Source: Halostagnicola larsenii XH-48 (GTDB taxonomy: Archaea; Halobacteriota; Halobacteria; Halobacteriales; Natrialbaceae). Taken from it: a stretch of DNA of 64,000 nt. The notes below the pieces were generated by a model, which was not told the DNA's origin, ran no database searches, and was given only the letters and a program-made list of their open reading frames with translations. The stretch spans positions 1,054,001-1,118,000 of the forward strand of contig NZ_CP007055.1 in NCBI RefSeq assembly GCF_000517625.1, given 5' to 3'. This document shows, piece after piece, positions 17,650 to 27,137 of the stretch. How positions within the stretch are numbered: the stretch's first letter is position 1; every line of letters starts with the position of its first letter. The translations under genes were made by a program, and so were the position numbers.

Positions 17650-19218
17650 ATGACGCGGGTGATACACACGGGCGATACCCACATCGGGTACCAGCAGTAC
17701 AACGCACCCGAGCGGCGACGCGACTTTCTCGAGGCGTTCCGCGAGGTCGTCGACGACGCGGTCGAAGACGACGTCGACGCGGTGATCCACGCGGGCGACC
17801 TGTTTCACGACCGACGGCCGGGACTGGTCGACCTTCAGGGAACGGTCGAAATCTTGCGCCGACTCAAGGACGCCGACATTCCGTTTCTCGCTGTCGTCGG
17901 CAACCACGAGTCCAAACGCGACGGCCAGTGGCTCGACCTGTTCGCCGACCTCGGCCTCGCGACTCGGCTCGGTTCCGAGCCCTACGTTCTCGAGGCCGTC
18001 GCGCTCTACGGTCTCGATTTCGTGCCCAGATCGCGGCGAGACGCCCTCGAGTACGAGTTCGAACCGCTCCCAGAAATCGCCGAACACGCGGCGCTCGTAA
18101 CGCACGGCCTGTTCGAACCGTTCGCCCACGCCGACTGGGACACCGAACGGCTGCTCGAGGAATCGACCGTCGACTTCGACGCCGTATTGCTCGGCGACAA
18201 TCACAAACCCGACACCGCAGAGGTGCTCGAGACGTGGGTCACCTACTGTGGGTCCACCGAGCGCGCGAGCGCCAGCGAGCGCGAGGACCGCGGCTACAAT
18301 ATCGTCACATTCGAGACGTCGTCAGAGTCGGCCTCCGACAGCCAAGAGGAGGTAACGATCCGTCGGCGCGGCCTCGCCGACACGCGACCGTTCGTCTTCG
18401 TCGACGTCGAACTCAACGAAGGGGAGGGAATCGACCGCGTGCAAGAGCGCGTCAGGGAGTACGACCTCGAGGACGCCGTCGTCATCGTCACCATCGAAGG
18501 CGACGGTAGACCGGTCACGCCCGCGACCGTCGAGGAGTTCGCGACTGACCGCGGGGCGCTCGTTTCGCGGGTCAACGACCGACGGGAGCTTCCCGATCAG
18601 GACGACGAGGTTTCGGTCAGCTTCGCCGACCCCGACGAGGCCGTCCGCGAACGGGTTCGCGAACTGGGACTCAGCGACGCCGCGTTGAACATAGACCGGA
18701 CGGTGCGACGGGACGACCTCGCGGACTCGAACGTCCGGAAAACCGCAGAACGGCTGGTCCGAGAACTCCTCGAGGACGATCGCTCTGCGTTCGACCCGGC
18801 CCCGGAGCGCGACCCTGCGGAGGTAACCACGCTCGCCGACGCGATGGCCGACAGAAGCGGTGCGGAGTCAGAAGAGCCGGATACCGATGCGGAAAAATCT
18901 GAATCAACGGGAGATGAAGACGGCTCGGAGACAGAACCGATCGAACCGGCTGCTCGTTCTTCCTCTGAAGCAAGCGAGCCAGTTGGCTCGGTCAGCGCTG
19001 GGATAGGCGACGAGCCGGATCGTGCCAATTCCAGTGGCGAGTCGGATGGCTCTAAATCCAACGACGGGTCGGATAGCAACGACGGGGCAGACAGCAACGA
19101 GTCAGACGAAGATTCCGACAGCGCAGAAACCGACCGCGAATCGGCCGAACCGGATCGAGAGCCGTCGACGGACCGGTCGGAGGAGTCAGAAACCACGTCG
19201 CTGGGTGATTTCGCGTGA
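17650..19218 (+). CDS. mre11: DNA double-strand break repair nuclease Mre11
   Basis: 522 aa. The N-terminal phosphodiesterase has the five metal motifs: TGDTHIGYQ (Asp9, His11), HAGDLFHD, VVGNHES, LVTHG and LGDNHKP. A capping domain follows to about residue 390. The last about 125 residues are a low-complexity Ser/Asp/Glu tail ending in SLGDFA; the conserved-looking LGDF end suggests a contact site. With Rad50 it processes double-strand breaks and stalled forks. The rad50 start overlaps its stop by 4 bp (GTGA), so the two are translationally coupled. Tail length and repetitiveness probably vary between species. Confidence 0.93.
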   Translation: MTRVIHTGDTHIGYQQYNAPERRRDFLEAFREVVDDAVEDDVDAVIHAGDLFHDRRPGLVDLQGTVEILRRLKDADIPFLAVVGNHESKRDGQWLDLFADLGLATRLGSEPYVLEAVALYGLDFVPRSRRDALEYEFEPLPEIAEHAALVTHGLFEPFAHADWDTERLLEESTVDFDAVLLGDNHKPDTAEVLETWVTYCGSTERASASEREDRGYNIVTFETSSESASDSQEEVTIRRRGLADTRPFVFVDVELNEGEGIDRVQERVREYDLEDAVVIVTIEGDGRPVTPATVEEFATDRGALVSRVNDRRELPDQDDEVSVSFADPDEAVRERVRELGLSDAALNIDRTVRRDDLADSNVRKTAERLVRELLEDDRSAFDPAPERDPAEVTTLADAMADRSGAESEEPDTDAEKSESTGDEDGSETEPIEPAARSSSEASEPVGSVSAGIGDEPDRANSSGESDGSKSNDGSDSNDGADSNESDEDSDSAETDRESAEPDREPSTDRSEESETTSLGDFA

Positions 19219-21980
19219 AAGTCGAACGGATCAGACTCCGAAACTTCAAGTGCTACGGTGAGGCCGACCTCGGCCTCGAGCGCGGCGTGACCATCGTCCA
19301 CGGCGTCAACGGCAGCGGCAAGTCGACGCTGCTCGAGGGCGTCTTCTTCGCGCTCTACGGGTCGAAAGCGCTGGATAATCGCACGCTCGACGACGTGATC
19401 ACGACGGGCGAGGAGGAAGCCGAAATCGAACTGGCGTTTCGCCACGACGACGTCGACTACCGGATCGAACGACGCCTGAAACTCCGCGGCGATCGGGCGA
19501 CAACGACGAAGTGCGTCCTCGAGACGCCCGAGGGAACGGTCGAAGGTGCGACAGACGTTCGCCAGAAGGTAACGAACCTGCTGCGGATGGACGCCGAGGC
19601 GTTCGTCAACTGCGCGTACGTCAGACAGGGCGAGGTGAACAAGCTCATCCACGCCTCGCCGAGCGACCGCCAGGACATGATCGACGATCTCCTACAACTG
19701 GGCGCGCTCGAGGAGTACCGCGAACGCGCGAGCGATGCGCGATTAGGTGTAAAGACGGTTCTCGACGGCCAACAGGACGTACTAGAAGACGTGCGAACCC
19801 AGGTCGAACAGAAAGAAGAGAAGGACCTCCACGAACGCTTGAACGAACTCGAGTCCAGACGTGCCGAGCTCGCAGACGACATCGAGAACTTCGAATCCCA
19901 GCGCGAGAACGCCAGTGACACGCTCGAGGCCTCGACGGAAATCCTCGAGCGCCACGAGGAGACGCGCGAGGAGATCGAAACGCTCGAGGAAGAAATCGAG
20001 ACGATTCGGTCCAAGATCAACGAAACCGAGCGAAAACGCGAGGACGCGGGAGAGACGATCGACGACCGAAAGACGCGGCGAGACGACCTCGAAGACGAAC
20101 GGGAGACGATTCTCGAGGAGATCGACCACGTGAGCGAATCCGGCGACGATACCGTTGATACTGATGGAGATGGGGACGCTGGCGACGACGGCCTCGAGCT
20201 ACCCGAGCCACCCCAAGCGCTCGAGTCCACTGCTGCCGTCGAAGCGCGGATCGACGCGCTCGAGCGAGCGGACGAACAGCTTCGCGACGACCTCGAAACC
20301 CTTCGAGTCGAGATCAACGAGCGATCGAACGAGACGGATCGACTCGAGAGTCAAGCGGCCGAGTTCGAATCGGAAGCGGCCGACAAACGCGAACGGGCGG
20401 GAGACCTCGAGTCGAAGATCGACGACGACGAAGACGCGATCGAACAGCGGGAGGAAAAGCTCTCGACGCTCGAAGAGCGGATCGAAGCCGCGCGCGAACG
20501 GTTCGACGCCGCGCCGATCGACTTCGGCGAGGCGACAGACCACCGCGAGACCATCGCCGAGGACCGCGAAGCGATCGTCTCGGAACTGGGCGACGTTACC
20601 GCGGGGATCAAAGCCGTCCGGGGTTCGATCGAGGAGGGCGAAGCGTTGCTCGAGGAAGGGAAATGCCCTGAGTGCGGCCAGCCGGTCGAAGATTCGCCGC
20701 ACGTCGACGTTCTCGACGAAAAGCGCGAGCGACTCGCCGAACTCGAGGCCGAACGCGACGCGCTCGAGGACGAACGAGACGAGATCGGCGAGCGAATAGA
20801 TCGCGCCGAGACGCTTCGGGAGGCCGAACGCGAGGTCGACCGACTCGCGGATAACCGCGACAACGTCGCCCAGTTGCTCGCGGAAAAACGCGAGACGCTC
20901 GCGGATCGACGCGAGCGGTGTGAGCAACTCCGCGAGGACGCGGACGAACTCGAGGCGGAAGCCGAACAGCACCGAGACGCCGCGACGGATCTCGACGCCC
21001 AGATCGACGACGCTCGGAGCGACCTCGGCAAGATCAACGGAACTCGAGGCGAGATCAGGACCGAACTGGAGGAGTTGCACAGACTTCTCGAGATCGACGA
21101 CGAACGCGAGGAGATCGAACGCGAGATCGAAAACGCGCGCGAGCGCCGTGCGGACTGGCAGACGATGAACGACGAGCGCCGCGAGCAACTCTCGGCCAAG
21201 CGAGACCGAAAGCGCGAACTCACAGACGAGTTCGACGAACAACGAATCGAGCAGGCTCGCGAACAGAAACGCAGCGCCGAAGACTACCTCGAGAAGGTCG
21301 ACGAGAAGTTATCGACCCTGCGCGAGAAGCGAACCGAGATCCAGAACGCGATCGGCGGCGTCGAAAACGAACTCGAGGAACTCGAACGCCTTCGTGAACG
21401 CCTCGAGGCGATCGAGACCCGCTGTGGAGACCTCGAGTCGCTGTACGACGAGGCCGAGACCCTGCAGGCGACCTACGGCGACCTTCGGGCCGAGCTTCGC
21501 CAGCGCAACGTCGAGACGCTCGAGCGGCTGCTCAACGAGACGTTCGAGCTGGTCTACCAGAACGATTCGTACGCGTCGATCGATCTGGACGGCCAGTATC
21601 GGCTCACCGTCTACCAGAAGGACGGCGAACCCCTCGAGCCCGAACAGCTTTCGGGCGGCGAGCGGGCGCTTTTCAACCTCAGCCTGCGGTGTGCGATCTA
21701 CCGCTTACTGGCCGAAGGCGTCGAGGGAACCGCGCCGATGCCGCCGCTGATCCTCGACGAACCAACCGTGTTTCTCGACTCGGGCCACGTCACGCAACTC
21801 GTCTCGCTGGTCGAATCGATGCGGGATCTGGGCGTCGAACAGATTATTGTCGTCAGTCACGACGAGGAACTCGTCGGTGCCGCGGACGAACTGGTTCGCG
21901 TCGAAAAGGACGCCACGTCGAATCGATCGCAACTCGAACGCGGCGAACCGCCCGAAATCGCGCTACTCAGCTCCGATTGA
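19215..21980 (+). CDS. rad50: DNA double-strand break repair ATPase Rad50
   Basis: 921 aa, GTG start overlapping mre11 by 4 bp. Walker A is GVNGSGKSTLL (Lys36), Q-loop AYVRQGEVNKL, then long antiparallel coiled coils around a zinc hook CPECG (Cys484, Cys487), then signature LSGGERALFNLSLR and Walker B/D-loop LILDEPTVFLDSGH. The ABC-type head dimerises on ATP and controls Mre11, while the hook links two complexes. Odd feature: around residues 306-335 the ascending coil is broken by an Asp/Gly-rich stretch (DDTVDTDGDGDAGDDG) that cannot be coiled coil. Confidence 0.94.
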   Translation: MKVERIRLRNFKCYGEADLGLERGVTIVHGVNGSGKSTLLEGVFFALYGSKALDNRTLDDVITTGEEEAEIELAFRHDDVDYRIERRLKLRGDRATTTKCVLETPEGTVEGATDVRQKVTNLLRMDAEAFVNCAYVRQGEVNKLIHASPSDRQDMIDDLLQLGALEEYRERASDARLGVKTVLDGQQDVLEDVRTQVEQKEEKDLHERLNELESRRAELADDIENFESQRENASDTLEASTEILERHEETREEIETLEEEIETIRSKINETERKREDAGETIDDRKTRRDDLEDERETILEEIDHVSESGDDTVDTDGDGDAGDDGLELPEPPQALESTAAVEARIDALERADEQLRDDLETLRVEINERSNETDRLESQAAEFESEAADKRERAGDLESKIDDDEDAIEQREEKLSTLEERIEAARERFDAAPIDFGEATDHRETIAEDREAIVSELGDVTAGIKAVRGSIEEGEALLEEGKCPECGQPVEDSPHVDVLDEKRERLAELEAERDALEDERDEIGERIDRAETLREAEREVDRLADNRDNVAQLLAEKRETLADRRERCEQLREDADELEAEAEQHRDAATDLDAQIDDARSDLGKINGTRGEIRTELEELHRLLEIDDEREEIEREIENARERRADWQTMNDERREQLSAKRDRKRELTDEFDEQRIEQAREQKRSAEDYLEKVDEKLSTLREKRTEIQNAIGGVENELEELERLRERLEAIETRCGDLESLYDEAETLQATYGDLRAELRQRNVETLERLLNETFELVYQNDSYASIDLDGQYRLTVYQKDGEPLEPEQLSGGERALFNLSLRCAIYRLLAEGVEGTAPMPPLILDEPTVFLDSGHVTQLVSLVESMRDLGVEQIIVVSHDEELVGAADELVRVEKDATSNRSQLERGEPPEIALLSSD

Positions 21981-22067
21981 CGGTATCGGTGGGTCGCCTG
22001 CTCGAAGTCGCCGGTCTCAACGACGATGGTGACTGATGCGATAGTTGCGTGGGGTAGCTGCGACCGA

Positions 22068-23219
22068 TCAGGGGGCCTGTCCGTAGATCAAGTTCCGCTG
22101 GACTTCGTTCGCCCCTTCGTAGATGACCGGGACGCGAACGTCCCGGTAGACGCGCGCGATCCGGCGTTCGTCGAGGATCGATCGGCCGCCGTGAAACTGC
22201 ATCCCCTGCTCGGCGACATCGACGGCCGTCTCGGTCGCCTTCGTTTTCGACAGCGCGGCCCAGTATCCCGCGTTGTCGTCGTTTGCCACTTTTTCGCACG
22301 CTCTCCAGACGAGCGTTCGAGCGCTCTCGAACTCGATGAGCATGTCCGCCAATCCGTGTTGGACGGCCTGAAACTCGTTTATCGTCCGGCCGAACTCCTC
22401 TCGGTCGTGGGTGAACTCCCAGGCTTCCTCGATGGCCGCGGCCGCCAGGCCGAGCCCGTGACCGGAGACGACAACCCGACCGTGGTTGAAGAAATCCGCG
22501 AGCATCATGAAACCGGCACCCTCGTGGCCGATTCGATTCTCCGCGGGGATCCGACAGTCCTCGAACGTGATGTGTGCCTGTTTCGACGCGGGCATCGCCA
22601 TCTTTTCGGGGATGTGTTCGGCCTCGTAGCCGTCGGTATCGGTGGGGACGATGAACATCGAGTGGTTACCGTACCGATTGTCCTCGTCATCGCCGGTTCG
22701 AGCGTAGACGGTTATCCAGTCGGCCTCGACGCCGTTGCCGATCCAGTACTTCTCGCCGTTGAGGACGTACTCGTCGCCGTCCCGTTCCGCGCTGGTTTGC
22801 ATTCCCGCGAGGTCGCTTCCGGTCTCCGGCTCCGAGACGGCGAGTCCGGATATCTGCTCGCCTTCGGCCACGGGCCTGACGTACTCCTCGCACTGTTCGT
22901 CGGTCCCGTACTCGTAGGTGATCTCGCAGCCGAAACTGGCCAGTTGAATCGTCAGGGCGATCCCGGCGTCGGCCCGGTAGAACTCCTCCGTGATCGCGAG
23001 TAGTTGCGCGAGGTCGAGCCCCCGCCCGCCCAACGATTCGGGAATGTCCTGTCCGGCGAGACCCGCTTCCTGGGCGGCCTCGAGGATCTCCCAGGGGTAC
23101 TCCCCCGATTCGTAGTACTCGGCGGCGGCGGGTTCGATGTGCTCTCGAGCGAATTCTCTGGCTTCTGCTTTGACTCCCTGTGCGCGGTCGGGAACGATGG
23201 TCTCCTCGAGGGGGTTCAT
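22068..23219 (-). CDS. Acyl-CoA dehydrogenase
   Basis: 383 aa, the standard length. FAD-dependent alpha,beta-dehydrogenation of acyl-CoA. Visible family blocks: GLAVSEPETGSDLAGMQT (FAD/substrate loop), EKYWIGNGVEADWITVYA, and the C-terminal VIYEGANEVQRNLIYG, whose Glu is the usual position of the catalytic base. It stands alone, converging with rad50. Chain-length specificity (short-chain, isovaleryl, etc.) cannot be decided; haloarchaeal genomes carry many paralogs. A strong TATA box lies 25-35 bp upstream. Confidence 0.87.
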   Translation of the reverse strand: MNPLEETIVPDRAQGVKAEAREFAREHIEPAAAEYYESGEYPWEILEAAQEAGLAGQDIPESLGGRGLDLAQLLAITEEFYRADAGIALTIQLASFGCEITYEYGTDEQCEEYVRPVAEGEQISGLAVSEPETGSDLAGMQTSAERDGDEYVLNGEKYWIGNGVEADWITVYARTGDDEDNRYGNHSMFIVPTDTDGYEAEHIPEKMAMPASKQAHITFEDCRIPAENRIGHEGAGFMMLADFFNHGRVVVSGHGLGLAAAAIEEAWEFTHDREEFGRTINEFQAVQHGLADMLIEFESARTLVWRACEKVANDDNAGYWAALSKTKATETAVDVAEQGMQFHGGRSILDERRIARVYRDVRVPVIYEGANEVQRNLIYGQAP

Positions 23220-23243
23220 AGGCCATTCGTCGTCCTCGAGTGG

Positions 23244-23253
23244 GATATATTCG
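23244..23253 (-). promoter_or_regulatory. TATA box of the acyl-CoA dehydrogenase gene
   Basis: GAATATATC-type element on the minus strand, 25-34 bp before the ATG at 23219. Confidence 0.5.
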
Positions 23254-23297
23254 GGGGCAGGGGAAATTGGGACTTCGGCTCGGTTCGTCGTCCAGCG

Positions 23298-23771
23298 TTA
23301 CCGAACGCTCTGTGGACGGTCGTCGGTGGCCTGGGTTGTGCTCGGCTCTGCGCGATGGACGTCCCAGATCAGATCGGTCAGCAGGTGGACGTAGAGGACA
23401 ACGCCGACGATGATTCCGAGTCCGATGTTGAATACGAAATGAAGCGGAACGAACAGCCCGATGAGAACGACGTGGCTCAGCAATCGGGACAGAACGCCGA
23501 CATCGCCCTGATCGAAGATTTGTCCCTGATCGGCGACTGCCGCGACCGGGTTCGCGAGACAGAACCTGACCGCGTCCCAGTTTCCGGTTTTGATTCGAGC
23601 GATCAGGAAGTGATCGAGGTCGATAAACACGCCGAGTGCGGTTCCGTAGAGTACGACCGCAACGACTGCGACGACCGACAGATGCGTAAAAGCCGTCGTC
23701 CACCACGAAAGCGAGAGAGCGAGAGTAGCGGCGACGAGCGCCGAAACGACGGCGTGATGTTTCGAGTACAT
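23298..23771 (-). CDS. Membrane protein, possible DUF457-type metal-dependent hydrolase relative
   Basis: 157 aa with four hydrophobic segments. Polar residues in membrane context, MYSKHHAVVSALVA at the N-terminus, FIDLDHFLIARI at about 50 and LYVHLLTDLIWDVH near the C-terminus, recall the His/Asp pattern of the YdjM/DUF457 integral-membrane hydrolase-like family, but similarity is loose. No partner gene is nearby (acyl-CoA dehydrogenase upstream in coordinates, cupin 220 bp away). Confidence 0.6.
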   Translation of the reverse strand: MYSKHHAVVSALVAATLALSLSWWTTAFTHLSVVAVVAVVLYGTALGVFIDLDHFLIARIKTGNWDAVRFCLANPVAAVADQGQIFDQGDVGVLSRLLSHVVLIGLFVPLHFVFNIGLGIIVGVVLYVHLLTDLIWDVHRAEPSTTQATDDRPQSVR

Positions 23772-23993
23772 GATTCTCAGTTACTCTCTACGATAGCACC
23801 GCGATACAAAACGCTCCCGGCGCATCTCAACTACACCGGTGCCTGAATTGCGTTCCTCGCGCACGTCCCCTTCTCGCGTCCGCTCGCTTTCGGACCGTCG
23901 ATTCTGAGCCGCCGCTTTGCGTGCCGTTCGGACTGGTCGAATCGAGAAATCCAGCGACGAAGAAGGTCCGACCGATCTCGGGCGAGAAGTCAG

Positions 23994-24371
23994 TTATCCC
24001 GCAAAGCCGCTCAGGAGCCACTCGCCGTCCGTATCGTCGTCGTCGGCGATCGAGGGTGCGCTCACGAGCACGAACGCGCTTTCGGTCTCGCCGTTGCGAA
24101 TCTGTCGGGTCGACTCCGGTGGGATCCACAGCGCGTCGCCCGTCGTCATTTCGACGGGCTCGTCGTCGACGATAACCTCCGCTTCTCCCTCGATGAGGAC
24201 GTAGACTTCCTCGTGATCGTTCTCGCTGTGATCGTGTGGCTGGCTCTTCCAGTGGGGATCACAGCGGGCGACCGTCACGCCGACCTGCTCGGTCTCCAGG
24301 GGATCGCTCAAAAAGTGCATCGCACTCGAGACCTGGTCGACCTCTTCGTAGTTGACCTTCGTGTATGCCAT
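23994..24371 (-). CDS. Cupin domain protein
   Basis: 125 aa single beta-barrel cupin. Motif 1 is DPHWKSQPHDHSENDHEEVYVLIEGEAEV in pieces (metal-binding His/Glu cluster at about 44-60) and motif 2 is in GDALWIPPESTRQIRNG, where the usual His is replaced by Ser/Thr, so metal binding may be partial. Cupins of this size are small-molecule isomerases, dioxygenases or sensors; which one is not evident. It is downstream of nikR on the same strand, 150 bp away. Confidence 0.8.
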   Translation of the reverse strand: MAYTKVNYEEVDQVSSAMHFLSDPLETEQVGVTVARCDPHWKSQPHDHSENDHEEVYVLIEGEAEVIVDDEPVEMTTGDALWIPPESTRQIRNGETESAFVLVSAPSIADDDDTDGEWLLSGFAG

Positions 24372-24521
24372 CTCGAGTGGTTCTACGAGCGGGAAATAGT
24401 AAAAGTACGCCCTCCATATCGCCTACTCGAGGGGTGGAAATTTCCGATAGCGCGTTCGGAACGGACTGGAGGTTGGTGCAATCGGGAACGTGATCTCGCG
24501 ATCCTCGGCCGAAGCCGCTCG

Positions 24522-24950
24522 TCAGCGTTCCTGACTGATCGGGTCGAAACTGTCGACGGGGATCACCGAATAGTCGACGGTGAGAGCGTCCTGTGTCGCG
24601 CGGATTTTCCCGACGAACGTCGAGATGTCCTCGAGTGCGCCCTCGAGGACGAACAGCTCCATGCAGTGGTGGTCGCCGACGTGGCTGTGGAAGTTCGAGG
24701 CGACCAGCGACTCGTGTTCGTGTCGCAGGTGCATCATCTGTTCTTCCACGCTCGTCGTCTCGTAGTCGAACAACACTGTGACGATTCCCATGAGTTCCCG
24801 GTCCTCGAGTCGCGTGTCCTCGAACTCGCCCAGAAGGTTTCTCGAGGCCTCGCGGACGACTTCGCTGCGTCCGGTGTAGCCGTGATCCTCCGCGAACTGA
24901 TCGAGGCGATCCAGAAGTTCGTCCGGCATGGAAACGCTTACGACTGCCAT
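24522..24950 (-). CDS. nikR: Nickel-responsive regulator NikR
   Basis: 142 aa. Residues 1-45 are a ribbon-helix-helix ([31 protein letters not shown]); the rest is an ACT-like metal domain. The four nickel ligands of E. coli NikR align with His77, His88, His90 and Cys96 here ([18 protein letters not shown]). NikR tetramers bind Ni(II) and repress nickel-uptake genes. The same window encodes the nickel enzyme urease and its maturation proteins 27 kb away; no nickel transporter is seen. A symmetric inverted repeat brackets its own TATA region. Confidence 0.88.
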   Translation of the reverse strand: MAVVSVSMPDELLDRLDQFAEDHGYTGRSEVVREASRNLLGEFEDTRLEDRELMGIVTVLFDYETTSVEEQMMHLRHEHESLVASNFHSHVGDHHCMELFVLEGALEDISTFVGKIRATQDALTVDYSVIPVDSFDPISQER

Positions 24951-24952
24951 AT

Positions 24953-24994
24953 AACAACTCGTTCGGCAGTATTTATTAATCTTTATCAGTTGTT
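24953..24994 (-). promoter_or_regulatory. nikR promoter with candidate NikR operator
   Basis: Perfect 7-bp arms AACAACT (24953-24959) and AGTTGTT (24988-24994), centre-to-centre 35 bp, flank an AT-rich TATA-like segment (24970-24980) directly upstream of nikR. Wide spacing of half-sites is typical of NikR, but the half-site sequence differs from the bacterial one, so autoregulation is inference. Confidence 0.4.
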
Positions 24995-25107
24995 GGCTCG
25001 GTACGCTATCGACTCTGACTAGAAACCCTGGAACGGACTGATTTCTGACGTTTTTGCGGACGTTCTGCTCTAGATAAAACCCGTGTTCGGTGTCGCTAGC
25101 TCACGGA

Positions 25108-26652
25108 TCAGGTCTCACTCGGTATCGAAGATCCATCGTCGTATTCGCTCGTCGTTTCGGCGAATTCGTCGTCGGAATCGTCCTCGAGTAACCGGTGCTG
25201 GAGGCGCCCACCGACCGATGCGTCGATGTCGGGCAGCGGAACGCCGGGGAGGAACGGCATCGACGCGACATCAAGTCGGACCGACACGAGGTCGATTCGT
25301 CGCTGGAACGGACTCTGCGAGACGGTGAGGTTCTGGATCGTGTCGGCCGGGACGACATAGGTCCGACGCGTCCAGAAGCCGCGCCGGACGACGATGTGAT
25401 CGTCTAGCAGGGCGTAGCCACGATGAGACCACGTCACGTGGGCCGCGAGCGGCGAAAGTACGAGGAGGGGGACGAAAAGTGGGAGCGGAATCGCTCGAGT
25501 CGCCGGGACGAACTGCTGGGCGATCGCCGTGCCGACGGCCAGTACGACGACGCCGAGGGCGTATCTGACGGCGTAGCGTCGGCGCGCGCGAGTTGGGAGC
25601 GACTGTAACTGGACCGTCGAGAGGTCAACGCCGATCGCTCGCTCGAGGAGCTCCCACGCGACGTCTCGCCGCGCCAGCGGCGCGAGCGGCCACTGCAGTC
25701 CGAACGGGATCGGCTCCGAAAGTCCGGCGGTGCCGACGTCCGCCTGCGCCAGCCCCAGCAGCCGATGGAGCGGGTTCGATCGAACGCGAGCGAGCTGGAT
25801 TCGGTCGCTCGAGACGTCCGCGTCGGTCGTTCGGACGAAGCCGTGCCGTCGCCGGAACGAGTCTTCGCCCGCGGAGAGGCGAAAGTTCCCCATCCGTTCG
25901 ATCGCGAGGCCGACGCCGAGGAGCCAGCCAGCGAGGACGATGAGCACCAGCATCACTGCCGGCGAGAGCGGTAGCAAGTCCTCGAGAGCGGTGATGACGA
26001 TCGTTTGCAGGTCGGTTATCGCGTCCGCTTCGAAGTAGGTGGTCCCGACCCACGCCAGCACGGCCAAGAGTATCGTCTTGGGGTGAATTCGAGTCACGCC
26101 GTACAGAACGAGTTCTCGCGGTCGAAGCGTGAAGACGCGATGGCGCTCCGGTGGTTCGGACGAGGTCGTGTCGACCTCGGTAACCGATCCGATGCGTCTC
26201 TGGAGGTCGTCGGCGTCGGCCCGCTCGAGGTATCGCATGGAGAGATCCGGTTCGTCGGGGTTGCCGGCGGTCTCACACTCGAGGGCGGCGAGCCCGAACA
26301 GACGGCTCACCGTCGTCGTCGAGACCGTCGACTGCTGGATCCGAGAGACGGGAATCGTTCGTCGTTTCGGGCGGAGGATTCCCGAACGGACGACGAGCGA
26401 CTCCTCCTCGAGGGTGAGTTCGTAGTGCCACCATCGGACGCTCTCGATAGCGAGTTGAAAGAGTCCGAAGACGACGGCGATCAACACAAGCCGGAGTACT
26501 ACCGAGACGATCGCATCGATTCCGAACACCGAGCCGCCGTCGAATATCGTTAGCATCACGGCGAGCGTCGCAAACATCCCTAAATCAAAGTTCTCGAGCG
26601 CTCTGGCAGGAATAGAGCGGATATCCGGTTTTACGCTCGTACTCGCGCTCAT
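25108..26652 (-). CDS. Membrane protein with bacterial PH-like (DUF304/bPH_2) domains, YdbT-like
   Basis: 514 aa. Repeated modules of a hydrophobic hairpin followed by a small beta domain: WWHYELTLEEESLVVRSG with RTIPVSRIQQSTV at about 75-110, then a block with SSDRIQLARVRSNP near 280, and a third VRRGFWTRRTYVVPADTIQ near 440. These are typical bPH_2 units, so the protein probably has three. Its start overlaps the stop of the smaller PH gene upstream by 4 bp, so they are coupled, matching the YdbS/YdbT arrangement in Bacillus. Role unknown; in bacteria linked to antimicrobial-peptide resistance. Confidence 0.78.
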   Translation of the reverse strand: MSASTSVKPDIRSIPARALENFDLGMFATLAVMLTIFDGGSVFGIDAIVSVVLRLVLIAVVFGLFQLAIESVRWWHYELTLEEESLVVRSGILRPKRRTIPVSRIQQSTVSTTTVSRLFGLAALECETAGNPDEPDLSMRYLERADADDLQRRIGSVTEVDTTSSEPPERHRVFTLRPRELVLYGVTRIHPKTILLAVLAWVGTTYFEADAITDLQTIVITALEDLLPLSPAVMLVLIVLAGWLLGVGLAIERMGNFRLSAGEDSFRRRHGFVRTTDADVSSDRIQLARVRSNPLHRLLGLAQADVGTAGLSEPIPFGLQWPLAPLARRDVAWELLERAIGVDLSTVQLQSLPTRARRRYAVRYALGVVVLAVGTAIAQQFVPATRAIPLPLFVPLLVLSPLAAHVTWSHRGYALLDDHIVVRRGFWTRRTYVVPADTIQNLTVSQSPFQRRIDLVSVRLDVASMPFLPGVPLPDIDASVGGRLQHRLLEDDSDDEFAETTSEYDDGSSIPSET

Positions 26653-27137
26653 ACGCCGGAATCACCCCTAGCGAGTCGATCGAGTCGATCCGCGAGATCG
26701 GTCGCCGTCTCCCTGGCGAGTCCGGAGATTGCAACCCGCCCGCCAAACGTCCCCGCGGTGTAGATTCGGACGGAAACGAGCCCGAACGGCCTCGAGAGCA
26801 GCGGCTCGTCGACGTCGACCTGCTGGATACTCTCGGGCGGGACGACAGTCTCGTTGACGGTGAGCAGTCCGCGGCGCACGTAGACCCCCTCGTCGGTGAC
26901 CGCGTATCGAAACCGGCGGTAACGGACGAGTGCCAGCACGACTCCGACGACGGGACTCGCCGCGGCAACGGCGAGAAGGAGCGTCTCGAGATCCGAACCC
27001 GAGGACAGCACGACCGTTCCGACGACCGCCGCGACGACGCCACCAAGCATCCATTTGATCGCCCAGACGATCCGTACGCGGGGATGTACTCGGTCCGTCG
27101 CCGATTTGGAGGGGGATCGGCTCGAGAATTCGTTCAT
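26649..27137 (-). CDS. Membrane protein with one PH-like (bPH_2) domain, YdbS-like
   Basis: 162 aa. Two transmembrane helices (about 25-45 and 50-70) are followed by a single bPH_2 domain: YAVTDEGVYVRRGLLTVNETVVPPESIQQVDV. First gene of a two-gene unit, overlapping the 514-aa partner by 4 bp. Together they may form one membrane complex. The tail after residue 130 (LARETATDLADRLDRLAR) is amphipathic. Confidence 0.8.
   Translation of the reverse strand: MNEFSSRSPSKSATDRVHPRVRIVWAIKWMLGGVVAAVVGTVVLSSGSDLETLLLAVAAASPVVGVVLALVRYRRFRYAVTDEGVYVRRGLLTVNETVVPPESIQQVDVDEPLLSRPFGLVSVRIYTAGTFGGRVAISGLARETATDLADRLDRLARGDSGV

Noticed and set aside
22026-23003. 325-codon plus-strand frame opposite the acyl-CoA dehydrogenase
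   Set aside because: Sequence lacks any family features, while the minus-strand gene has full FAD and catalytic motifs.
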